Assembly: GCF_028476545.1 (NCBI RefSeq) | Contig: NW_026732290.1 | Span: 92,501-156,500 of the forward strand | DNA from: Physella acuta | Taxonomy: Eukaryota; Mollusca; Gastropoda; Physidae | Direction of reading: 5' to 3' | DNA length: 64,000 bases | Shown here: in pieces, positions 56,952-64,000 of the stretch | Position numbering within the stretch: the first letter of the stretch is position 1 | Layout: every line of letters begins with the position of its first letter | Notes under the pieces: model-generated | Databases searched by the model: none | What the model was told of the DNA's origin: nothing | The model's input: only the letters and a program-made list of their open reading frames with translations | Program-made: the position numbers and the translations under genes

Positions 56952-58028
56952 TAGGTTACGTTTTTTTTTTTAAACTACAGTTTTAAATTAGGGTTAAATA
57001 CGGGATATAATCCGCTTACGTTTTAAGAATATAATTAGTTAAAGCAACTTGATCTGTTTGAGACGAAAGTACACAACCAAATTTCTCGATCTCCCAATCT
57101 TCCCCTTCCCCCCCCCCTGTAACTGAAACTCGTTCTTTTTTTTTTCACGTACTGTTGCTAGCCGGTTCTACGCCCCGTCTTTGATCACTTAATGGCGTGG
57201 CTTATTGGACTCCCACGCGACCCGGGGCTGGGCACCACCTTCGTTCATCTCCACCCCGACCCTAGGTCAACCCCCCCCCCCACCCACACAACCCCTCCCC
57301 CAACCTTTGCTCAATTCCAGAATAAGCTTCAGCTTAGTATTCCTTAACGTCTGCCTCGTCTTACTTGTATTGTATTATTTTTTCCCTCTATAGGCCACCC
57401 CCCCCGCCCCTACCCCAAGCACACCCCACCCCCACCTACAATGTAGCTCTCAAACTGATCAGCTCTGTTTACTTCAAACGGAAATGCGTTCTAAAAATAG
57501 ACATCGGAGTGAGCCGAAGACGGGAGAAAATATTCGTGTTTACTGAATTAAAGGGCCAGTGGAGTCCCAAATAAATGGCCCTATCAGTGTTTTGTACTAG
57601 CTTTGGCAGAGTAGAGGGGGTGGGGGGAGGGTGGGGGTACTACGATCTGTAACCATTGAATCCAGTCTGTTATGACGCTCGATAAGAATAGATTGGTCGT
57701 TGGAGGTGAAGGTCGAGGTCAGTTGCTGGTCAGGACGAGAAAAGGAGGAAGAGAAAAAAATATAAATACATTGACCTAGATTTCTTAATTTGGTCTTATT
57801 GTTTTTTTTTGTTTTACTCTCTGTTAGGAGAATTCGTTCTTAATGTCTGGATTTACAGCTGGATTAGGCGTACCTCGCTACGAGGGGAGAGTGGAATGGG
57901 AGGGGGGGGGGTAGAAGTAATTGTGAGGCAAAAGCAGAGGCAAGAGCGCCGAAATGTATAAGAGATTTCATGCGCAACCAATGTTTTCAATACAGAAAAA
58001 AAAAATTATTTTATTTTCTTATTCTGTA
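56952..58028. other. non-coding stretch
   Basis: Poly-C rich patch at 57270-57300 and 57398-57440. Proline-rich frames at 57205-57574 come from these runs. No gene recognised. Confidence 0.4.
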
Positions 58029-58182
58029 GAACGTCATTGAGTCCACCCAGTTCTGATTGGTACCGAATTAGAGTTGGGGAAACAATGGCGGCTGGGCATA
58101 GTGCTGACCACATTATCCCCATGTATGCCGTAACTGAAACAGGTGAACTCTACTTCATCTGCCCCATGTGCCTTGAGCACTA
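58029..58182 (+). mobile_element. tRNA-derived SINE copy 8 (5'-truncated)
   Basis: Begins at GTCCACCCAGTTCTGATTGG, then AATGGCGGCTGGGCATAGTG, CTGACCACATTATCCCCATG, TATGCCG and the tail AACAGGTGAACTCTACTTCA, TCTGCCCCATGTGCC. The tRNA head is missing. Confidence 0.85.
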
Positions 58183-58734
58183 ATGGTATCAGTGGGGGGG
58201 GGGGGGGGTTCAATACATTTAAAAGCGTATTAGTATAAAATTGTTTCTTTTTTTAATTTGTTTTATTCTGGGCTTTGTAATAATTAATTCTAACTGAATT
58301 AGACCCCGACATACGGCAAAAATAGTTGCTTTACAACCCGATCAGTAGCTTGCGATCTTTACGATTATCTGCCCTTTCTTAGCACGTGCACGACTCCCTA
58401 GCAAACTAATCAACCAACCCTGAAAATACAGTTTACTGACGTCAGACTGATTGACCAATCACTAGTGTTTAATCTTGTTATCTCGCCTTTTTTTAACTTA
58501 ATTTAGTAGCCTTTTACTTAAGCTTTGATCAATAATCTAAAAAAAAAAATTTAAATAAAATTAGAAATTCTTGTATTCTCATCGGAGACTAATCTGCCCG
58601 GAAAGCGTGAATGAAATCGCTGCATTATTAAATGGATCAAAATTGAGTTGCAAGATTTTGACACAAACCCACACACACAAAATGAGACACTGTGACATTA
58701 ATGATAACTTGACATTTATTAGTTATGGTATGTA
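58183..58734. other. non-coding stretch
   Basis: AT-rich with a poly-G run at 58194-58208. No gene recognised. Confidence 0.4.
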
Positions 58735-58806
58735 TGCTCCGCCATGGTTTTGAACCGCGGTCACAAGAATAGAAATCTCTTCATGCTACCACTGCACCAG
58801 CGGGGT
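58735..58806 (-). tRNA. tRNA-like sequence, probably a pseudogene or SINE head
   Basis: On the minus strand CCCCGCTGGTGCAGTGGTAG holds an A box, AAGAGATTTCTATTCTT can form an anticodon arm with TTC in the loop, and CGCGGTTCAAAACC resembles a B box. The acceptor and T stems do not pair well, so a working tRNA is unlikely. No SINE body follows. Confidence 0.3.
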
Positions 58807-58924
58807 ACGATTGCAAGTGTAAAACTAAACAGTACAACTTTCTTTCCTTGTCATGAATAATAGCGTCGGTACGCTCCCTTGTCAGGATCCCATGCTAGGG
58901 TACTGTCTACAATATGGCTCTCTT

Positions 58925-59091
58925 CAGGCGCCCTAAGTCGGGTGTTGTCTAAGTTACCCCCCCCCCCCACCCCGACAAGCGCCCTTGAGGGTGTTGTCTA
59001 AGCTACCCCCCACTCCGTCAGGCACCTAATGAGGGTGTTGTCTAAGCTACCCCCCTACCCCATCAGGCGCCCTAAAGCGGGTGTTGTCTAC
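58925..59091 (+). repeat. ~50-bp minisatellite, about four copies
   Basis: Units GGCGCCCTAAGTCGGGTG + TTGTCTAAGTTACCCCC. The final unit is split by the MITE that follows, whose target duplication TTGTCTAC is part of this repeat. Confidence 0.85.
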
Positions 59092-59315
59092 CAGTGTTTC
59101 TTCCAGACTTTTTTCTCCGGGGGGGGGGGGGGGCACTTGAAATTTTCGGGGGGGGGGGGGGGTAGACTTTTCTCGGGGGGGGGGGGGGGACGACGACGAC
59201 GACGGGGGACACTGTTAAAAGTATATATTTTCTATATAAATTTCATTTCGTTCGGGGGGATGGGCGGTAGACTTTCTTCGTGGGGGCTCCGAAGAGATGC
59301 CTGGAAGAAACTCTG
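59092..59315 (+). mobile_element. TTTCTTCC-family hAT MITE, copy 5
   Basis: Begins CAGTGTTTCTTCCAGACTTT, ends TGCCTGGAAGAAACTCTG; perfect octamer TTGTCTAC on both sides (59084-59091, 59316-59323). Contains a private (GAC)n insertion between poly-G and GGGACACTG. Core AAAGTATATATTTTCTAT intact. Confidence 0.96.
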
Positions 59316-59445
59316 TTGTCTACGTTCCCCACTAACTGCCTGCTTAAAAAGACCATCACCGTTTTTTAAAAATGTGTTTAATACAGCTTTTCAGTCGGAA
59401 TTGGGGTCTGGAGTAAATAGTATGCTGCCTTAGTTTACACGTAAT

Positions 59446-59616
59446 CAGTGCTTCTTCCAGACTATTTTCACCGGGGGGGGGGGGGGTGGAGCGGACATTG
59501 GTGAAAATATGTTTTCTATATAAGTTCTATTTCGTTTGAGGGGTGGGGGGTAGCCTTTCTTCGGGGGGGGGGGAGCTTTCCACCCTCCCCCCGAGAGATG
59601 CCTGGAATAAACTCTG
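59446..59616 (+). mobile_element. TTTCTTCC-family hAT MITE, copy 6 (short)
   Basis: Begins CAGTGCTTCTTCCAGACTAT, ends TGCCTGGAATAAACTCTG; perfect octamer CACGTAAT (59438-59445, 59617-59624). One of the poly-G blocks is missing, making 171 bp. Confidence 0.95.
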
Positions 59617-60540
59617 CACGTAATAATGATGATTTTACATAGAGTAATTGCCGTTTTGGTAAAAAAAAAAAAGGCTATATGTAAGAACAGCGCCATTAAC
59701 ACTACGACGAGTGGCTGTTTTTTGTGGATCTATATATTCTTCACTTGTCATAGCGTGTTTGTTTGAATTATGTGTTATCCGTTAGTCTAGTGTTTTGTGT
59801 GGTTGGGGCGGGTGGGGTAGAGGGGGGGGATGGGGGGGAGGGGGGCTGGTACCGAATCGATCAAGACTTGATGAGAAAGTTTGAATTAGAAATGACACGG
59901 GGCTGGGGAGAATCAAATGAAAGGGGAATCGTTGTGTGGCTGACAGGGTGGGGGGTAATGGGAGGGTGGGGGAGGATGGGGGAGGGGAGGGTGGGGGGAG
60001 GGGGTTAATGAAGATGTGTTTACGAAGTGTCTAGTTGCACTTTGAACGGGGGATAAAAGTGGGGAGGCCGAGGGAGGGGATAAGGTGGAGACAGACGTAG
60101 GGGTGGGGGGATGAGGAGAGGTCTGGACACCGACTTTAATCAAGAAGAATTGCTTTAAATTTGATATTTTTATTTTTTTGTTTTCAAGGGTAAAGTAAGA
60201 GATAGCTTGAAAAAAAAATAATAATGCGTGATCCAGGGGAGGTGACCCAATTTGGATTAAGTATCGGGAATTTAAAAAAATAATTTGGTGACCTCCCTTG
60301 GATGAAATTCTAAAAATAGCATCGGGTAAATCGTCTGACACGAATTGTACTTTTCTAATAGTGTTTATGAACATTTTTGTTCGTAAGAAAGAAGAAAATA
60401 TATCTCTAATACATTTAGCTACTGTATAAACCATAACATGCTGTTAATATGTATCACTGCTCCATTAGAACTGGGGTTCATGTTAATAAAAACTATATTT
60501 TAAAATGTAATATTGCGCAACCATCCAGTTAACTAGAACT
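59617..60540. other. non-coding stretch with G-rich region
   Basis: 59800-60120 is G-rich with many GGGGG and GAGGG runs. Glycine- or proline-rich frames come from it. No gene recognised. Confidence 0.4.
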
Positions 60541-60548
60541 GCTTTCAG

Positions 60549-60712
60549 AGGACAACACAGGGCAAGAGAAAACGAGGACGGTCAAAAGTAAAAGAAACAT
60601 GGAGAAGTTCATTGAGTTAAAGGATTCCAACAGTCAGAGGCTATAGCTAAAGACAGAAGGAAATGGCGCTCACTTGTTGATGCCTTTTTGCGTCAAAGGA
60701 CGTTAGAGATGA
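60549..60712 (+). pseudogene. LINE C-terminal coding relic
   Basis: Too short for a frame scan. One frame reads GKRKRGRSKVKETWRSSL; after a shift the next frame reads QSEAIAKDRRKWRSLVDAF. Together they match the familiar tail of LINE endonuclease-RT proteins in invertebrates ('GKRKRGRPK..TWRR...A.DR..WR.LV.AL'). At least one frameshift lies between the two parts, and nothing upstream is recognisable, so this is a 5'-truncated, decayed copy. Confidence 0.75.
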
Positions 60713-60813
60713 TGTTGTTGTTTATGAGAAATGTAGCAGTAACAAAATCTTCCGAAGTGAAAAAAAGCAACTTTTACAACCCAAGCTGTTACCAAATGTA
60801 ATTTTTTAAGCAG

Positions 60814-60975
60814 TGTTTTTTTCCTGACTTCTTTTTTATTTAAGGGGGGGGGGGAGGGAGAGAGCCTTTGGAACTTTCAGGGTGCGGACTAAATTTTCAT
60901 GGGGGGGGGGGGGGGGGGAAGGGCGGACACTGGTATAAAGTATGCATTTTCAATAACAATTATAAAGATGCGGTG
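60814..60975 (+). mobile_element. TTTCTTCC-family hAT MITE, copy 7 (decayed)
   Basis: CAGTGTTTTTTTCCTGACTT, poly-G, GGAACTTTCAGGGTGCGGAC, poly-G, GGCGGACACTGGTATAAAGT, ATGCATTTTC follow the family order. The right end CTGGAAGAAACTCTG is missing. Confidence 0.75.
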
Positions 60976-61400
60976 CACCCCCCCCCCCCAACCTCTACCT
61001 TCCGAAAGAACAGTGAATACATAATTTCTTTGGACTACCGGATCTAGACTAGATTGACAGAGGGACTACGGTGCATGAGCATCCCACGATCTCTTCACCT
61101 GATACCCAGGAACGCGCCCAGGATAGAATCGTATGTTTCTATGTACGTGCATTGTCTCCCGTGGCTAAAGTGACCCAATTTTTAAACGTCATGCATGGTG
61201 AAACATGTATCTCCCCCTCCCTCCACCCCCACCTTACCAATACCTGTGACTATAGTCAAGACAATCATCATAACAATTTATTTCGAAAAACCAGGCACAG
61301 TAAAACGTAGTTATTGTCATTCTACTGCTCAGGATCAATAATTATGGTGTCCAATGAAGAATACAACAGTAGAATGTTTCGTTTTATTGTTTTTAACGTC
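60976..61400. other. non-coding stretch
   Basis: Nothing recognised; the 79-codon frame at 61071-61310 has no domain. Confidence 0.35.
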
Positions 61401-61404
61401 TTGC

Positions 61405-61525
61405 ACAAATGAGCTTAAGTTCACTAGTTTCATTGACATCGGCATATATAGAGATAGCGTTATCTATTGTATGCCAAAGCGCATTTACTTTCCACGAATG
61501 TGAGCCGGGTACCATTAATGATAGT
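61405..61525 (-). mobile_element. tRNA-derived SINE copy 9 (3' part, decayed)
   Basis: On the minus strand ATTAATGGTACCCGGCTC, ACATTCGTGGAAAGTAAA, ATGCCGATGTCAATGAAACT and AGTGAACTTAAGCTCAT follow the SINE body and tail. The GGCGGCTGGGCATAG block is altered and the head is absent. Confidence 0.65.
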
Positions 61526-61589
61526 AATATAGTATACCACCCCACTTACCCCATATTTTTTAAATTGAAGCTCACCACAGGTGATACAC

Positions 61590-62110
61590 TCTTTGCCTGA
61601 ACCCACCTCATTATCTCTTACCTTCATCTACCTAAACTTCATCTACCTTTCTTTATCTACCAGGTGTTATCTACCTTATCCTTATCTACCCTTTCCTCAT
61701 CAGTTTATCTTCGCTTATCATGACTGTATTCCTCGTCTTCGCCAACCTTTTGTTTCTCAACATCATCCTAATCTACTTTCTTCACCTTATCCTTATCTAA
61801 TTTTCATCTATCTTATCTTCATCTTGGCTCAAGCCAGTAAAGTGTAAATGAGTCTACTCAGCTTTTTTGGGTACTGTAGAGAAAACAGTTTATTTTAAAT
61901 ACCCTACGAGGCTAAGAAAAAAGGAAAACGACTTCAACTGCCCAATAGACCACTACATCAAAAAAAAGATTTTACTTTACTCTCCTTATCTACACCATGT
62001 TCGTATATTATATTTTCATCTATCTTATCATCATGTACATTATCTTCATCTACCATATCGTAATCAACATATCATCTTATGTTTGCATTATCTTCCACAT
62101 CCGCTCCACT
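61590..62110 (+). repeat. degenerate TTATCTTCATCTACC repeat in two blocks
   Basis: Blocks at about 61600-61830 and 61985-62110 consist of TTATCTTCATCTACC-like 15-bp words. The blocks are split by unrelated AT-rich sequence at 61835-61980. Frames rich in Tyr, Leu and Ser are translations of it. Confidence 0.75.
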
Positions 62111-62342
62111 CCTCAGCTTATTCTACTTCACCTACACCTGAGTGATTTATCCACCTTAACTAACATCCAACCTACCCCCCCCCCCCCTATTCCACCCCCT
62201 ACCCTCCCCCACCCCCTCACCCCCCCCCCCCCCCCCGGTCATTACAGCCGGCCATAAAACCCAGGCAATGAAAATATCACCCCGATGTGTAATCGACACT
62301 CGCCGTAAACACCTACCAACAATTCGTTTATCCATACACTAA
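62111..62342. other. poly-C rich spacer and unique DNA
   Basis: Poly-C runs at 62176-62187 and 62221-62236, followed by unique sequence of moderate GC. Confidence 0.4.
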
Positions 62343-62364
62343 CGACCTTGAGCGTGACCTTGAG
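62343..62364 (-). promoter_or_regulatory. paired extended nuclear-receptor half-sites
   Basis: The minus strand holds TCAAGGTCA followed by TCAAGGTCG, a direct repeat of the extended AGGTCA half-site (with TCA 5' extension) recognised by monomeric receptors of the FTZ-F1/ERR type. Two 9-mers in one orientation within 22 bp is unlikely but possible by chance in 64 kb. Confidence 0.3.
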
Positions 62365-63500
62365 ACGGTATAAACATTGAATTAGTGCCCGAATCCCCGT
62401 CTACCGTCTTCACAGAATCATCAGTGATCATATTTTTTTTTTCCATTCGACTGGATACGCGAGGTTTAAAGGTGTGGAACGAACGCCTTTAGTAGTGCAC
62501 TTTCACAGCTGTTTTGTGTTTCTGAAGGAAATAACATTGTGGTTAGGGGAAGATAATCCCGGAAATTATTGTCTAGCGCGGAGAGTTTTCGTTCTTTATA
62601 GAAGTCTGGATTCATTTTAAGTTGCTTTATTTCTTGACAAGATATTGAAAACAAAGATATTACTAAGTCAAAGCCAGCTTTGAAAAATAAAACTGAAAAA
62701 TAAAAACTGTAATAAATGAATTTTTTTAGACATATTTACATTACGTGGACAGATACTCAAAGAAAAGGTAATTTATTTACGTCATTTGCTAATCAATTTT
62801 CAGAATTCATTATGTTAATTAAGCTCAGGTGTTAATGAGATTTATTTTTTATGTAATGTCCAGGTATAATTACCGACAGGTAAAAAAGAGGAAAATGTGT
62901 TTGAAAACATGGATGGGTTGTTTTATTTTTTTTACCAGTTTGATTGATGTGTGTGTTGTGACGTGAGGTATGGATGAAGCGAAACGTTGCAGACGACGTG
63001 TGTCTGTTGGAATGGTACTAGTCACATCTGGACCTCGATGTGACTCAATAAACTTGTCGGTGCAGCATTAAAGCCTATAATCCTATATAAAGATCAATAT
63101 TCTTCTTCTCTTTTGTCTTCGTTCTTAATTGAAATGTTAAACGGGATTCCTTCCAACAGAATTAAGTATTACGTGTCAACGTGTTACGCGCTATATAGGC
63201 CGTTAACTCTGATTTCAGCCTGATTTTCTTTTTGGATTTGCTTCCATAGCTTTTGTCAATCAAATAAAAAAATATAAAATTTAAAAAAAAAACTGCTACC
63301 AGACAGGCAGTTGTTTGATTTTGAAGTTTTCTCTCCTAGATGTGTTACTGTCCCCAGCTTATGTGTTTCATCTACCTTGGGTTATTCTAACTCGGGACTT
63401 TTCAGTTTCGCAACCATCAGATTTGCCAACCCGACTAAGCCGGCCTCTTAAAACAAATCAATAATAGATAATGATGACTTAGTGTAGATAATTAGGAGGA
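62365..63500. other. non-coding stretch
   Basis: AT-rich; a 62-codon minus-strand frame at 62466-62654 shows no domain. Confidence 0.4.
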
Positions 63501-63504
63501 TAAG

Positions 63505-63800
63505 TCACTGCCCAGATAGTGCTGACCACACCATCCTTTCATTTGGCGAATTTGTAGAAATAGGTGATATCTACATCTCGTGACCTATGAACCGCTCGGT
63601 TAGAAAGGATACTGTACTGTAGGCTCTCTAACTAACTTAGATCTAACTACTTCGTTTAGGTTTCCTTCTTAGTTATACAGTGGGGGAGTAGGGGAGGGGA
63701 AGTACACGTGTAAATTTTTTTTTTAAATTTGAATTCTGTATTAGCCAGTCTTCCGTGCCTTACTCCTGATGATATAAAACAGATAAACTCTACTTCATCT
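63505..63800 (+). mobile_element. SINE 3' fragments, decayed
   Basis: CCAGATAGTGCTGACCACAC, CATCCTTTCATTTGGCG (63515-63551) and, after unrelated DNA, AAACAGATAAACTCTACTTC, ATCTG (63778-63802) match the SINE body and tail. The two parts are about 220 bp apart, so there has been an insertion or they are two copies. Confidence 0.55.
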
Positions 63801-64000
63801 GTCGAAGACCATCATATTTATATTTAACAGTGGATTTTTTTTTCTTTAATTTTACACATAATTTTTTAAACACATGTTTTGGGGTGTTTTTATCTACCCA
63901 TACGTCTCCGCCACATACTACATACGATCCCAAACTAAAAGTCACTGTCTTGCAACTAATATTCCCTTATTTTTATGTCATACAGCCCATCATACATACG

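Overview
The window is eukaryotic, intron- or intergene-like DNA from an invertebrate, most plausibly a gastropod mollusc (a freshwater pulmonate would fit). It is AT-rich, full of long (TA)n arrays, many unrelated minisatellites, tRNA-headed SINEs, short hAT-type elements with poly-G or poly-C cores, and SPIN-like hAT copies. The taxon is an inference from repeat style, not from a marker gene. I found no convincing host protein-coding exon, rRNA, CRISPR array or functional tRNA gene. Most short open frames are chance frames in simple repeats or mobile DNA.

Layout. 1-7.3 kb: a SINE, a 397-bp inverted-repeat element, a hAT end fragment, (TA)n arrays and a G-poor 26-bp minisatellite. 7.3-14.7 kb: two members of a CAGNGGCGTAGCG hAT-like group (one with a perfect 8-bp target duplication), another SINE, a G-rich minisatellite, a 1-kb satellite of 45-bp units, and an older transposon interrupted by a GGCGTAGCG element. 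14.7-17.4 kb: a dispersed repeat, a retroposed A-tail and the 3' end of a LINE on the minus strand. 17.6-27.6 kb: three copies of a TTTCTTCC-ended MITE, five minisatellites and four SINEs.

28,289-35,108 is the only element with long coding capacity: a Ty3/Gypsy LTR retrotransposon on the minus strand, flanked on both sides by (TA)n, with two 720-bp LTRs that read as identical. Gag, protease and RT-RNase H-integrase parts are recognisable. It looks very young and close to whole.

35.2-46.6 kb: a SPIN-like hAT, SINE and minisatellite DNA, then about three tandem copies of a ~1.04-kb unit. Unit 1 carries a 229-bp inverted-repeat element absent from unit 2, and unit 2 carries a 1,245-bp hAT absent from unit 1, so each unit serves as the empty site for the other. 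46.6-64 kb: a ~310-bp TA array, more MITEs with clean target duplications, two SPIN-like copies, a foldback hairpin element, several minisatellites, a LINE C-terminal relic and degraded SINEs.

The best leads are the non-autonomous DNA transposon families, whose ends and target duplications can be read directly, and the LTR element, whose LTR edge seems to have moved to include a former primer-binding site.
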